This document shows, one piece after another, positions 19,261 to 29,431 of a stretch of DNA of 64,000 nucleotides. Within the stretch, counting starts at the first letter, position 1; each line of letters opens with the position of its first letter. The notes under the pieces are model-generated. The model was not told where the DNA came from, searched no databases, and was given only the letters and a program-made list of their open reading frames with translations. Both the position numbers and the translations under genes were made by a program. Location: the NCBI RefSeq assembly GCF_001886715.1, contig NZ_CP018082.1, positions 6,572,001 to 6,636,000 on the forward strand. The letters are read 5' to 3'. This stretch comes from Nocardia mangyaensis. Its GTDB lineage: Bacteria; Actinomycetota; Actinomycetes; Mycobacteriales; Mycobacteriaceae.

Positions 19261-19426
19261 CTCACGCGCGTCGCGTGGTGGTCCGCGACCGTCGCTTGTC
19301 TGCTACGAATTCCGCTGGTTACAACCCGAACGAAACCCGAACAGGCAGCAACGGAAGTAACACCGGAAGGTGGAACTCACGAGTGCGAATCAAGGTGTGG
19401 ACAGGAGGCAGCCAGCGCAACGTCCA

Positions 19427-19456
19427 AACTTACACCCCAAGACAAGGGAGTGTCAA
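19427..19456 (-). promoter_or_regulatory. candidate rpoBC promoter
   Basis: On the minus strand TTGACA (19451-19456) is followed after 18 bp by TAAGTT (19427-19432). The predicted start near 19420 would give a leader of about 160 bases before rpoB. The rest of the 530-bp rpoB-mkl spacer shows no other gene; weak open frames there lack codon bias. Confidence 0.55.
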
Positions 19457-19748
19457 CATACCATCCGTGCGACTGCTCGCACGGCAACTCGCCGAAGACC
19501 CGTGACGCTGGCTGCGTCGGGTGTTTCTCGGGCGCTGGAGCCCCTGTGACAGCTGACTGCTGTGAATAGGGTGACGGTTCGCGCGCGCCTCGTCAAGTGG
19601 CGCGGCGTCGACTGCCCGCCAAGTGAGATCGCCTGGCGCGCTGGGCATCCCCGGCCAGGACGGCGGTCATTTTACCCGCGACACGCCGTGCGCGCCAACC
19701 CACGGAACAGCCGGTCAGAGCCTGTTTTCGCCGCGGCCAGGACGCAAC

Positions 19749-19775
19749 AGAGCCCCGACCGGAGGCCGGGGCTCT
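19749..19775 (-). terminator. hairpin terminator downstream of mkl
   Basis: Inverted repeat AGAGCCCCGACC/GGCCGGGGCTCT with one mismatch and a 3-base loop, 18 bp past the stop of the ABC ATPase gene and pointing the same way. Confidence 0.7.
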
Positions 19776-19792
19776 GCGGAGCGGGAAGGGCG

Positions 19793-20872
19793 TCAGCCGT
19801 TGATCTGGCCGTGCGGAATCGTCTTGCTGAAGGTCTCGGTGGGCGCGTCGGCGCCGTAGGCCGCCATCACCTGGGTGTCGTCGGACTGATCGAGCGACTC
19901 GCGGATCGCGGACTGGGCCGCGTGCGGCAGGGTGTGCATGATCTCGCGCACCCGCGCCTGGCGACGGAACACCGCCTGGCGAACCGGCATACCGGGCTCG
20001 GCCTTCATCTGCGGGATGATGCCGTCGATCTCCTCGGCGCCACCGTGGTGGTGACCGGCGTCGACGAGCGCCTGCTCGCGCGCCATCTGCGCCTCGTCCT
20101 TCTCCTCCGACATGCCGATCGGGCCGATCATGCGACCGTTGAGGAACTGCTTGACCACCGGCTCCTCGCTGGTGAGCAGCACCTCGCGCGGGCCGAACAT
20201 CACCAGGTTGCGCCGGAAGAGCATGCCGATGTTGTCCGGCACGGTACGAGCCAGGTTGATGTTGTGCGTCACGATCAGGATCGTCGCGTCGATCTGCGCG
20301 TTGATGTTGAGCAGCAGCTGGGCCAGGTACGAGGTACGCACCGGGTCCAGGCCCGAGTCGGGCTCGTCGACGAGGATGATCTGCGGGTCGAGGACCAGCG
20401 CACGGGCCAGACCGGCACGCTTGCGCATACCGCCGGAGATCTCGCCGGGCAGCTTGTTCTCGGCGCCGAGCAGACCGGTCAGCTCGAGCTTCTCCATCAC
20501 GACGCGCTTGATCTCGGATTCCGTCTTCTTCGTGTGCTCACGAAGCGGGAACGCGATGTTGTCGTACAAATTCATGGAGCCGAACAGCGCGCCGTCCTGG
20601 AAGAGCACGCCGAACAGCTTGCGGATCTCGTAGAGCTCCTTGTTGGAGCAGGTGGTGATATCGGTGCCATCGATGAAGATGGAGCCGCGCTCGGGCCGGA
20701 GCAGGCCGATGAGCGACTTCAGGAACACCGACTTACCCGTACCGGAGGGACCGAGCAGTGCGCTCACCTCGCCCGAAGGGAGCGTGATCGACACGTCCTG
20801 CCAAATTCGCTGTGAACCGAAGGACTTTGTTACACCCTCGGTCCTGACCTCGACGCCCACGCCTACCTCCAT
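19793..20872 (-). CDS. mkl: Mce-associated ABC transporter ATP-binding protein (Mkl/MceG)
   Basis: About 359 residues. Walker A is GPSGTGKS (near residue 41), followed by the Q-loop LFGVLFQDGALFGSMN, the signature SGGMRKRAGLARAL, Walker B IILVDEPDSGLDP and the H-loop VTHNINLA. The SGGMRKRAGLARAL signature and the C-terminal extension of roughly 120 residues (about residues 240-359) are typical of MceG/MlaF ATPases that power Mce lipid importers. The position between rplL and rpoB matches Mkl (Rv0655) of mycobacteria. No permease or Mce gene is nearby, as in mycobacteria, where the ATPase serves distant mce operons. The ATG at 20872 is chosen; a nearby GTG is possible. Confidence 0.9.
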   Translation of the reverse strand: MEVGVGVEVRTEGVTKSFGSQRIWQDVSITLPSGEVSALLGPSGTGKSVFLKSLIGLLRPERGSIFIDGTDITTCSNKELYEIRKLFGVLFQDGALFGSMNLYDNIAFPLREHTKKTESEIKRVVMEKLELTGLLGAENKLPGEISGGMRKRAGLARALVLDPQIILVDEPDSGLDPVRTSYLAQLLLNINAQIDATILIVTHNINLARTVPDNIGMLFRRNLVMFGPREVLLTSEEPVVKQFLNGRMIGPIGMSEEKDEAQMAREQALVDAGHHHGGAEEIDGIIPQMKAEPGMPVRQAVFRRQARVREIMHTLPHAAQSAIRESLDQSDDTQVMAAYGADAPTETFSKTIPHGQING

Positions 20873-21050
20873 TGATCCTGCGAGCACCCCACCCGCTGAC
20901 CGCGCGCTCACATCACGGCGGTGCGTCACGACACTGTGGGTCCGGTCACTGTATCCCATCAGTGAGACGGGGCACACCCTCATATGACTGAAGAGTAACC
21001 CAGCCGATTGATACAGCGCGTATCACCATCGCATGTTCGGACAAATAACA

Positions 21051-21081
21051 AACGGGCGGCCCCCGAAAGGACCGCCCGTTG
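21051..21081 (-). terminator. hairpin terminator downstream of rplL
   Basis: AACGGGCGG/CCGCCCGTT stem with an 11-base GC-rich loop, followed in the direction of transcription by a T-rich run (TTTGTTATTTG). It ends the rplJL transcript about 20 bp after the rplL stop. Confidence 0.85.
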
Positions 21082-21099
21082 TCACCGCTAAACGCTGAA

Positions 21100-21486
21100 T
21101 TACTTGACCGAGACCTTGGCGCCGGCCTCTTCCAGCTTCGCCTTGGCAGCCTCGGCGGCATCCTTGGCGACCTTCTCCAGGATCGGCTTCGGGGCGCCCT
21201 CGACCAGGTCCTTGGCTTCCTTCAGGCCCAGGCCCGAGACGATCTCACGGACCACCTTGATGACCTGGATCTTCTTGTCGCCCGCACCCTCGAGGATGAC
21301 GTCGAACTCGTCCTGCTCCTCGGCGGCGTCGGCGGCGGCCGGGGCAGCACCCGCGGCGGCGACGGCGACGGGGGCAGCGGCGGTGACCTCGAAGGTCTCC
21401 TCGAAGACCTTGACGAACTCGGCGAGCTCGAGCAGGGTCAGCTCCTTGAAGGCGCCGATCAGTTCTTCGGTGCTCAGCTTGGCCAT
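21100..21486 (-). CDS. rplL: ribosomal protein L7/L12
   Basis: 128 residues, full length. The N-terminal dimerisation helix ([20 protein letters not shown]) binds L10. The flexible Ala-rich hinge is at about residues 35-60, and the C-terminal factor-binding domain contains [23 protein letters not shown] split over its two helices. It forms the ribosomal stalk that recruits translation GTPases. It lies 63 bp after rplJ with its own GGAA-type ribosome site and ends the operon. Confidence 0.98.
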   Translation of the reverse strand: MAKLSTEELIGAFKELTLLELAEFVKVFEETFEVTAAAPVAVAAAGAAPAAADAAEEQDEFDVILEGAGDKKIQVIKVVREIVSGLGLKEAKDLVEGAPKPILEKVAKDAAEAAKAKLEEAGAKVSVK

Positions 21487-21549
21487 GATGTTTCCTTCCG
21501 ATGGTGTACCTCGCGCCGCATGCGCGTCACGAGGCGGGTATTGGTGGTC

Positions 21550-22095
21550 TTATTCGGCGTCGGCCGGGGCGGCGGCAGCCTCGCCCTGACGCTTCTCCAG
21601 CAGGGCCGCGGCGAGCCGGGCGACCTGGGAAGCGGGGGCGTTGAACAGGCCTGCGGCCTGCGCGGGCTTCGCCTTGAACGCGCCGGCCAGCTTGGCCAGC
21701 AGCACCTCGCGGGAGTCGAGGTCGGCAATGCGCTCGACCTCGGACACGGACAGCGCTTTGCCGTCCATGTACCCACCCTTGATCACAAGGGCCTTGTTCT
21801 CCTTGGCGAACTGCTTGAGCGCCTTGGCCGCGTCGACCGGCTCACCCTGGATGAAGGTGATCGCGGTCGGCCCGACGAACAGGTCGTCGAGGCCCGCGAC
21901 ACCGGCTTCGCCTGCAGCGAGCTTGACCAGGGTGTTCTTGGCGACGGAGTACGTAGCGTCCGCGCCGAGCGCGCGACGCAGCTCGGTGAGCTTGCCGACC
22001 GACAGGCCACGGTATTCCGTGACAACAGTGGCCGTGGAGTTCTTGAACTGCTCCGCGATCTCCGCGACAGCGGTGACCTTTTCAGGCTTCGCCAT
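21550..22095 (-). CDS. rplJ: ribosomal protein L10
   Basis: 181 residues. The N-terminal rRNA-binding part has [19 protein letters not shown] and [12 protein letters not shown]; the C-terminal helix that holds L7/L12 dimers is near residues 140-165, followed by an Ala/Glu-rich tail. The ATG at 22095 has a strong GAGAGGAGG site, so the frame's upstream extension is not used. First gene of the rplJ-rplL operon, preceded by a structured leader through which L10 is expected to control its own synthesis. Confidence 0.98.
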   Translation of the reverse strand: MAKPEKVTAVAEIAEQFKNSTATVVTEYRGLSVGKLTELRRALGADATYSVAKNTLVKLAAGEAGVAGLDDLFVGPTAITFIQGEPVDAAKALKQFAKENKALVIKGGYMDGKALSVSEVERIADLDSREVLLAKLAGAFKAKPAQAAGLFNAPASQVARLAAALLEKRQGEAAAAPADAE

Positions 22096-22165
22096 ACTTC
22101 GCCTCCTCTCTGATGTCGGTTCGTGAACGCGCACTACCGAATTCAGGGGCCGGCGACAAAACTAA

Positions 22166-22334
22166 CGCCCCGGACGCAAGGCGTACCGGGGCGCGAAACT
22201 ACTTCGGCCTCAGCTCTCCCTGCGTGGGCCGCCGGCAATGTCGCCGGACCTTCGATCGACACCGCGCGAGCGGCATCGACGACCAACGGTCTTCGGTAGA
22301 ACGAATGGGTAGTCATCGAACGAGTCGATGACCG
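22166..22334 (-). promoter_or_regulatory. rplJ (L10) leader with attenuator hairpin
   Basis: The transcribed leader upstream of rplJ contains a segment reading CACGCAGGGAGAGCTGAGG on the minus strand, which looks like the L10-binding part of the bacterial L10 leader. It is followed by a strong hairpin at 22166-22193 (CGCCCCGG/CCGGGGCG arms) and then TTAGTTTTG, which resembles a terminator. L10-dependent attenuation of rplJL is the expected role. The rest of 22096-22499 holds the promoter below and the divergent exporter's upstream region. Confidence 0.65.
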
Positions 22335-22340
22335 GAGTTC

Positions 22341-22370
22341 ACTGTACCTGCACGTACCCCCATCTGCCAA
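22341..22370 (-). promoter_or_regulatory. candidate rplJL promoter
   Basis: Minus-strand TTGGCA (22365-22370), an 18-bp spacer and TACAGT (22341-22346). The predicted start near 22334 gives a leader of about 240 bases, enough for the L10 leader structure. Confidence 0.5.
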
Positions 22371-22499
22371 AACGCCTCGGGCAGCGCCCGGTTCGCCCGA
22401 AATTGCTGTGCGCTGGATCACTTTTCATGAAATGAGTGGCAGCAATCTCACCAGAAAGGTGTTACATCCGGTGACAGTAACCTGGTTCACTCCTCAACT

Positions 22500-24110
22500 A
22501 TGGCAACCTCCATAGTCGCTCCACCAGTGCTGCTGGACCGGCGTCCACAGCGAATCGTCGCTCTCCTCGTCATCTGCCTGGCCGAACTGCTGGTGGTGCT
22601 CGACAACACCATCGTCAACGTGGCCCTGCCCTCGATCGGCGTCCAACTGCAGACCGGGGTCTCCGGCCTGCAGTGGGTCGTCGACGCCTACACCCTCACC
22701 TTCGCCGGACTGTTGCTCGCGGCGGGCAACCTCGGCGACCGCTACGGCCGCCGCCGGATCATGATCGTCGGCCTGATCGGCATCGCGGTGATGTCGGTCG
22801 GTGGCGCGCTCGCCGACTCGATGACGCAGGTCATCGCGGCCCGCGCCGCCATGGGTGTCTTCGCCGCCGCCGTCTTCCCGGCCACCCTGGCCCTGATCAT
22901 CAACATCTTCACCGACCGGCGCGAACGCGCGTTCGCCATCGCCGCCTGGACCGCCATGGCGGGCTTCGCCATCGCCATCGGTCCGATCTCGGGTGGCTGG
23001 CTGCTCGAACACTTCAGCTGGCATTCGGTGTTCTGGATCAATGTGCCGGTGGCGCTGGTCGCGCTGGTCGCCACGCTGCTGTGGGTCCCCGAATCACGGG
23101 CCACACAGGCCGGCAAGCTCGATCTGGTCGGCATCGGACTCTCGATCGCGGGCATCACGCTGGTGGTCTGGGCGATCATCGAGGCACCGCACAACGGCTG
23201 GCTCTCGCTCACCACCCTGTGCACCCTGCTGCTCGGCATGGCCCTGCTGGCCGGGTTCGTGACATGGGAATTGCGTACCGCCGCACCGATTCTCGATATG
23301 CGCCTGTTCCGCAATCGCCGATTCTCGCTGCCCGCCTTGGCCATCGCGATCGGCTACTTCTCGATGTTCGGATTCCTGTTCCTGATCACCCAGTATTTCC
23401 AAGGGGTGCGCGAATACACCCCACTCGAATTCGGCATCGCCTCACTGCCGTTCGCTTTCTCGGTGGCGATCGGCGCGCCGGTGGCCACCCTGCTCGCGCA
23501 GCGTGTCGGCACGACGGCGGTCCTGGTGACCGGCCTGCTGCTCATCGGCCTCGGGCTCTACCTGGGCGGACAGGTCACCGTGGACAGCACCTATGTGCTC
23601 GGCGTGCTGCCCGCGATGGTGTTCATGGCACTGGGACTCGGCATCGTGCAGGGTCCGGCGACCGAATCGATCATGTCCTCGCTGCCACTGAACGAGGCGG
23701 GCGCGGGTTCGGCCGTCAACGACACCACCCGCGAGGTCGGCGGCACCCTCGGCGTCGCGATACTCGGCTCGATCGTGGCCTCCTACTACACCAGCAGGAT
23801 CGCCGACCGGGTCGACGCGATCCCGCTGGGCATCATGAACGACAACGAGAAGAGCCTGGTCAAGGCCAGCCCGCTCAGCGTGCTGGAACTACGCAAACGC
23901 GAACTCGCGCCCTTCTTCGAGACCCAGCGCGAGAACCTGATCGTCGCCATGAAGACGGCGACGCTGCAGGGCGCGCACACCGCCTCGATGGTCGGCGCGG
24001 GCGCGGTGATCGTCTGCGCGGTGATCGTGGCGATCTTCCTGCCGTGGAAACCACAGCAGGGCGAATCCGTCCTGCTCGGCTGGCGCAAGACCGACGACGA
24101 CCACGACTAG
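22500..24110 (+). CDS. MFS drug exporter, DHA2 (EmrB/QacA) family
   Basis: 536-residue membrane protein, the length and hydrophobic pattern of a 14-helix proton antiporter. The DHA2 hallmark LDNTIVNVALPSIG lies in helix 1 (about residues 34-47). The motif A loop GNLGDRYGRRRIM follows helix 2, and the GP-rich helix 5 motif is MAGFAIAIGPISGGWL. It most likely exports drugs or toxic compounds. It is the only plus-strand gene within the ribosomal and polymerase block and is divergent from rplJ, suggesting insertion into this conserved region. No regulator gene is adjacent. Confidence 0.92.
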   Translation: MATSIVAPPVLLDRRPQRIVALLVICLAELLVVLDNTIVNVALPSIGVQLQTGVSGLQWVVDAYTLTFAGLLLAAGNLGDRYGRRRIMIVGLIGIAVMSVGGALADSMTQVIAARAAMGVFAAAVFPATLALIINIFTDRRERAFAIAAWTAMAGFAIAIGPISGGWLLEHFSWHSVFWINVPVALVALVATLLWVPESRATQAGKLDLVGIGLSIAGITLVVWAIIEAPHNGWLSLTTLCTLLLGMALLAGFVTWELRTAAPILDMRLFRNRRFSLPALAIAIGYFSMFGFLFLITQYFQGVREYTPLEFGIASLPFAFSVAIGAPVATLLAQRVGTTAVLVTGLLLIGLGLYLGGQVTVDSTYVLGVLPAMVFMALGLGIVQGPATESIMSSLPLNEAGAGSAVNDTTREVGGTLGVAILGSIVASYYTSRIADRVDAIPLGIMNDNEKSLVKASPLSVLELRKRELAPFFETQRENLIVAMKTATLQGAHTASMVGAGAVIVCAVIVAIFLPWKPQQGESVLLGWRKTDDDHD

Positions 24111-24123
24111 CCAGGAAACGCCG

Positions 24124-24156
24124 CGAGGGTGGGAACGCAGTGCGTTCCCACCCTCG
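24124..24156. terminator. bidirectional hairpin terminator between MFS gene and rplA
   Basis: Perfect 16-bp inverted repeat (CGAGGGTGGGAACGCA and its complement) around one central base, midway between two convergent genes. Likely serves both transcripts. Confidence 0.88.
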
Positions 24157-24188
24157 TGGTTGCTCAGGAGCTAGCGGTCAGCCGAAGC

Positions 24189-24902
24189 TCACGCATCCTC
24201 GTCGAGGAGGTTGCGGGTGCGGTTCGGGTCCACCGGGATGCCCGGTCCGGTGTTCGTCGAAACCGTGATCTTCTTGACGTAGCGACCCTTGGCGGTCGAC
24301 GGCTTCACACGCAGGATCTCGTCCAGCGCGGCGCCGTAGTTCTCCACCAGCTTGGCGTCGTCGAAGGACGCCTTGCCGATGACGAAGTGCAGGTTGGCCT
24401 GCTTGTCGACGCGGAAGTTGATCTTGCCGCCCTTGATGTCGTTGACGGCCTTGGTCACATCGTTGGTGACCGTGCCCGTCTTCGGGTTCGGCATCAGGCC
24501 ACGCGGGCCGAGGACACGCGCGATGCGGCCGACCTTGGCCATCTGGTCCGGGGTGGCGATCGCGGCGTCGAAGTCGAGCCAGCCGCCCTGGATCCGCTCG
24601 ATCAGGTCCTCGGCGCCCACGGCGTCGGCACCGGCGGCCTCGGCCTCAGCGGCCTTCTCGCCCGCGGCGAACACGATGACGCGAGCGGTCTTACCGGTGC
24701 CGTGCGGCAGGTTGACGGTGCCGCGGACCATCTGGTCGGCCTTACGGGGATCCACGCCGAGACGAACGGCGACCTCGACGGTCGCGTCGGTCTTGGTGGT
24801 GGCGGTCTCCTTGGCCAGGCGCGCGGCGCTCAGCGGGGAGTACAGCTTGTCGCGATCGACCTTCTCAGCAGCGGCGAGATACGCCTTGCTTCGCTTTGCC
24901 AT
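24189..24902 (-). CDS. rplA: ribosomal protein L1
   Basis: 237 residues, full length. Family landmarks: [18 protein letters not shown] at the N-terminus, [35 protein letters not shown], and the C-terminal [19 protein letters not shown]1 forms the mobile stalk of the large subunit and can repress its own mRNA. It lies 78 bp behind rplK in an rplKA unit that ends at the perfect hairpin at 24124. Confidence 0.98.
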   Translation of the reverse strand: MAKRSKAYLAAAEKVDRDKLYSPLSAARLAKETATTKTDATVEVAVRLGVDPRKADQMVRGTVNLPHGTGKTARVIVFAAGEKAAEAEAAGADAVGAEDLIERIQGGWLDFDAAIATPDQMAKVGRIARVLGPRGLMPNPKTGTVTNDVTKAVNDIKGGKINFRVDKQANLHFVIGKASFDDAKLVENYGAALDEILRVKPSTAKGRYVKKITVSTNTGPGIPVDPNRTRNLLDEDA

Positions 24903-24980
24903 GTTTCTCTGTCCTTAAGTTTCTGAGTTCAGATGTGGTTTCCGGGCCTGGCCGGCCCTCCCACCTGGAGCGAGGTTCGC

Positions 24981-25415
24981 TCAACCCTCGACGGTGATAC
25001 CCATCGAACGGGCGGTTCCGGCGATGATCTTCGCGGCCTGATCGATATCGGTGGCGTTGAGATCCTCGGCCTTGGTCTTGGCGATCTCCCGGACCTGGTC
25101 CATGGTGACCTTGGCGACCTTGGTCTTGTGCGGCTCGGCCGAGCCCTTCTGCACACCGGCGGCCTTGAGCAGCAGCTTGGCGGCGGGCGGGGTCTTCAGC
25201 TTGAAGTCGAACGTCCGGTCCTCGTACACCGAGATCTCGACCGGGATGACGTTGCCACGCTGCGACTCGGTCGCGGCGTTGTACGCCTTGCAGAACTCCA
25301 TGATGTTGACGCCGTGCTGACCGAGCGCGGGACCGACCGGAGGGGCCGGGTTCGCGGCGCCGGCCTGGATCTGCAGCTTGATGATCCCGGCGAGCTTCTT
25401 CTTCTTGGGGGGCAT
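24981..25415 (-). CDS. rplK: ribosomal protein L11
   Basis: 144 residues. It opens [18 protein letters not shown] with the proline-rich [18 protein letters not shown] that contacts 23S rRNA and thiostrepton-type antibiotics; the prolines at those positions are intact. The C-terminal domain ends [11 protein letters not shown]. It is separated from nusG by a terminator hairpin and about 240 bp, so rplKA probably has its own promoter, although I could not pick one confidently. Confidence 0.98.
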
Positions 25416-25611
25416 CTTTCTTCCTTGGGTTTCGGTTCCTTACGGTTGCCGTAAGCCTGTTGCGGGATCGCTCCCACGCCGGGTCCAAGCCCGGCATCCG
25501 CGCACGACCGTCACACCGGGCGGAAAACGCCTGGAGCGGGTCTACACACGAACTGTCACACTCTACCGAACCGCGGCGCGGAGGCCGCGGGCGGGGAGGG
25601 TCGCGCAACGA

Positions 25612-25639
25612 CAACGGCACCGCCGAAGCGGTGCCGTTG
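25612..25639 (-). terminator. hairpin terminator downstream of nusG
   Basis: Perfect 12-bp stem CAACGGCACCGC/GCGGTGCCGTTG with a CGAA loop, 17 bp after the nusG stop. It separates secE-nusG from rplKA. The rest of the 240-bp spacer shows no gene. Confidence 0.85.
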
Positions 25640-25655
25640 CGAAGCTGGTTTCGAG

Positions 25656-26962
<1,307 letters not shown>

Positions 26963-26993
26963 GTCGATCCTTCCTCGTCGCTGGCATTAAGGG

Positions 26994-27066
<73 letters not shown>

Positions 27067-27268
27067 TCGGTTGGACCAGCCGAGGCCGTTGCGTCCAACC
27101 ACAGTCGATATTCGGTTATCGAACCCTGGTGCCACTCACACAACACGCGCGCCGCTTCCAGAGGGAGCTCCGCTCCCCGGAAGATCAGCGCGCAGCAGCC
27201 GGTGACCCCAGAGTCCCGAGTGTACGTTACCGCGTGCCGTATTCGCCAATCCGGGACAGTCGACCAGG

Positions 27269-28336
27269 TCAGGACAGCTGAACGGTTGCCGTGGCGCGAC
27301 CGAAGATCTTCTTTCCCGCCGACTTCGCCGTGATGGCGACGACGGCGGTCTTGTTCTCCGGGTCGACCGATTTCACCTTACCGGTGAATTCGAGCTCGGC
27401 GGGGACCTCGGCGGCGACATAGACCGGACTGGTGAATCGCACGTTGTATTCCTTCACCGCGCCGGGATCGCCCAGCCAGGAGGTGACGAATCCGCCGCCG
27501 AGACCCATAGTGAGCATGCCGTGTGCGACCACGTCGTCCAGACCGACCAGCTTGACGATCTCATCGCTCCAGTGGATCGGGTTGGCGTCGCCGGACACGC
27601 CGGCGTAGTTGACCAGGTCGCCCCGGGTCAGGCGGACCACGCGGGGGGGCAGTTCGTCCCCGGCGGACACGCTGCCGAAGGCGAGCGCGTGCGAGGTGAG
27701 CACCGGCTCGGGCAGCTTGGCGACCGGATCGGGAGTGATCTCGCCGGGGGCGTGGTGGGCGGGTTCATCCTCGGCGAGTCCGTGCATGAGCACGTTGCGC
27801 ACCGCGTCCGACATCCTGGGATCGATGTCACCGCCACTGCGGCCGATCAGGGTGGTGTACGTGGTGAGCACCAGTTCGTCGCCCTGAGCGGTGACGATGT
27901 TCTTGGTGACGATGATGTCGCCCCCGAAGGCCTGCCGGAACGAATGCAGGTACACATCACAGGTGAGTTGATCGCCGACCCGGATCGGACGGTGGAATTC
28001 CAGGATCTGATCGGTCTGCATGATCTGGCTCAGGTCGTACCCGGTGACGATCTGCTCGAACAGTTTGCGCTGCGCGAGGATGCCGACCAGGGAGATGAAG
28101 GTGAGCGGCGCGAGCAGACCGTCGTGGCCGTACTCGCGGGCGATGTTTTCTTCCCAGTGCACCGGGTGGTAGTCCTGCACCGCGCGGGCGTATTCGCGCA
28201 CCTTCTCGCGACCGACCTCGTAGTAGTCGTCGACCCGATAGTGGTGGCCGACCATGGATGCCGCGTGGGCCGCGGGATCGACGGGCTCGGCAGCTGCGGC
28301 GGAGACCGCGTCATCAGTTCCGGTGTTCACTGTCAC
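27269..28336 (-). CDS. hadAB: fused (3R)-hydroxyacyl-ACP dehydratase HadA/HadB
   Basis: About 355 residues made of two hot-dog domains. The HadA-like N-terminal part (residues 25-180) contains VGREKVREYARAVQDYHPVH and HDGLLAPLTFISLVG. The HadB-like C-terminal part has the hydratase motif YAGVSGDANPIHWSDEI, with catalytic Asp and His, then AHGMLTMGLGGGFVT. In mycobacteria hadA and hadB are separate neighbours in this same place (rpmG2-hadA-hadB-hadC-trpT); here they are one chain. The enzyme dehydrates the 3-hydroxyacyl-ACP of the FAS-II cycle that extends mycolic acid chains. No hadC is adjacent. The start is one of two GTGs (28336 preferred, 28354 possible). Confidence 0.9.
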   Translation of the reverse strand: MTVNTGTDDAVSAAAAEPVDPAAHAASMVGHHYRVDDYYEVGREKVREYARAVQDYHPVHWEENIAREYGHDGLLAPLTFISLVGILAQRKLFEQIVTGYDLSQIMQTDQILEFHRPIRVGDQLTCDVYLHSFRQAFGGDIIVTKNIVTAQGDELVLTTYTTLIGRSGGDIDPRMSDAVRNVLMHGLAEDEPAHHAPGEITPDPVAKLPEPVLTSHALAFGSVSAGDELPPRVVRLTRGDLVNYAGVSGDANPIHWSDEIVKLVGLDDVVAHGMLTMGLGGGFVTSWLGDPGAVKEYNVRFTSPVYVAAEVPAELEFTGKVKSVDPENKTAVVAITAKSAGKKIFGRATATVQLS

Positions 28337-28392
28337 AGAATGGACCTTACTCACCCGTAGGTCACCAACGGCGGCCGGTCCGGAAAAGCACA

Positions 28393-28416
28393 AAGGCCGG
28401 ACTTTCGTCCGGCCTT
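28393..28416 (-). terminator. rho-independent terminator downstream of rpmG
   Basis: AAGGCCGGAC/GTCCGGCCTT stem with a TTTC loop, then TTGTGCTTTT in the transcribed direction. It separates rpmG from hadAB. Confidence 0.88.
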
Positions 28417-28435
28417 CGGTAAAACTGGTGGAGAA

Positions 28436-28606
28436 TCAGCGCGACTCGCGGTGCGCCCGATGAGTGGAGCAGTTCGGGCAGAACTTCTTCAGCTCGAGGC
28501 GATCCGGGTCGTTACGCCGGTTCTTCTTGGTGATGTAGTTACGGTGCTTGCACTCTTCGCAGGCCAAGGTGATCTTTGGCCGGACATCGGTGGACTTCGC
28601 GGCCAC
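28436..28606 (-). CDS. rpmG: ribosomal protein L33, zinc-binding type
   Basis: 56 residues with the L33 core ([20 protein letters not shown]) and the ending [17 protein letters not shown]. Both CxxC pairs are present, so this is the zinc-containing (C+) form. GTG start at 28606 preceded by GAAAGAAGG. Its place beside tRNA-Met and tRNA-Thr and ahead of hadAB matches mycobacterial rpmG2. Where a zinc-free paralogue exists elsewhere, the C+ form is usually the zinc-replete version. Confidence 0.96.
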   Translation of the reverse strand: MAAKSTDVRPKITLACEECKHRNYITKKNRRNDPDRLELKKFCPNCSTHRAHRESR

Positions 28607-28645
28607 GATTTGCCTTCTTTCCGGTCTGGGCTGAGTCGTTATTGG

Positions 28646-28718
28646 TAGCGATGGCCGGACTTGAACCGGCGACACAACGATTATGAGTCGTTTGCTCTAC
28701 CGACTGAGCTACACCGCC
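28646..28718 (-). tRNA. tRNA-Met (anticodon CAT, elongator)
   Basis: 73 nt plus an encoded CCA at 28643-28645. Acceptor GGCGGTG pairs with CATCGCT through G-T wobbles; the anticodon stem AACGA/TCGTT encloses CTCATAA; the T arm is GCCGGTTCAAGTCCGGC. The first acceptor position is paired (G-T), so it lacks the initiator C1-A72 mismatch. Confidence 0.95.
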
Positions 28719-28804
28719 ACGGCGGACCTATCACGATGATGCCGCGCCCACCCCCGCGTAAACGCGAGTGCGATGCCGAGTCGGTCACCACCGGCAATCC
28801 GGCG

Positions 28805-28877
28805 AGCCCCCTAACGGAATCGAACCGTTGACCTTTTCCTTACCATGGAAACGCTCTGCCGACTGAGCTAAGGGGGC
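28805..28877 (-). tRNA. tRNA-Thr (anticodon GGT)
   Basis: 73 nt. Acceptor GCCCCCT/AGGGGGC is fully paired, the D arm has AGCTCAGTCGGCAGAGC, the anticodon stem TTTCC/GGAAA encloses ATGGTAA, and the T arm is CGGTTCGATTCCG. CCA is not encoded. It is clustered with tRNA-Met as in mycobacteria. Confidence 0.96.
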
Positions 28878-29136
28878 ATGACAACGTGGCACAGAGTCTT
28901 GATCGGCGACCCGACCAGCGCGACCCCGTGCTCCGGCGTCCTGAACGAGATTACACACTACCAGCCAACACCACCAAATCGCCAGGTAGGCCCATGTTTC
29001 TACCCACCTCGACCCCCTGATTCGCGCAGGAACACGGTAGCCTCCCCAACCACCTGGGACCCCGCGCGAGCCCGAGAGCGAACAGTCGAGCCGTCGGACG
29101 ACACGTCGAAGCCGCGGGGTAGGCGGAACAAGCAAA

Positions 29137-29168
29137 GAACCCCGCCGATCTCGTGATCGACGGGGTTC
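29137..29168 (-). terminator. hairpin terminator downstream of tRNA-Tyr
   Basis: 14-bp stem GAACCCCGCCGATC/GATCGACGGGGTTC with one mismatch and a TCGT loop, then TTTGCTTGTT on the transcribed strand. The rest of the 295-bp tRNA-Thr/tRNA-Tyr spacer shows no gene. Confidence 0.82.
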
Positions 29169-29172
29169 GATG

Positions 29173-29255
29173 TGGCAGATGTAGGATTCGAACCTACGTA
29201 GGCTTTCACCGACAGATTTACAGTCTGCTCCCATTGGCCGCTCGGGCAATCTGCC
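29173..29255 (-). tRNA. tRNA-Tyr (anticodon GTA)
   Basis: 83 nt class II tRNA with a long variable arm. Acceptor GGCAGAT/ATCTGCC, anticodon stem GCAGA/TCTGT around CTGTAAA (anticodon GTA), T arm GTAGGTTCGAATCCTAC. CCA is not encoded. Confidence 0.96.
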
Positions 29256-29431
29256 TTGTGCGCCGTTTCCGGTGCGCTGAGCAGCTTACAACGAACCCAC
29301 ACCCCCAATGCAAACCGCCTGCACAGGCCCCCTGCGAGCAGCACTGGAACACCGGTGCGGGTACAACTGTCTCGGCGGCCGGTAGACCTGGGCCGCCGGA
29401 GTGACCAGACCTTCATGGACAGGAGCGCAGT

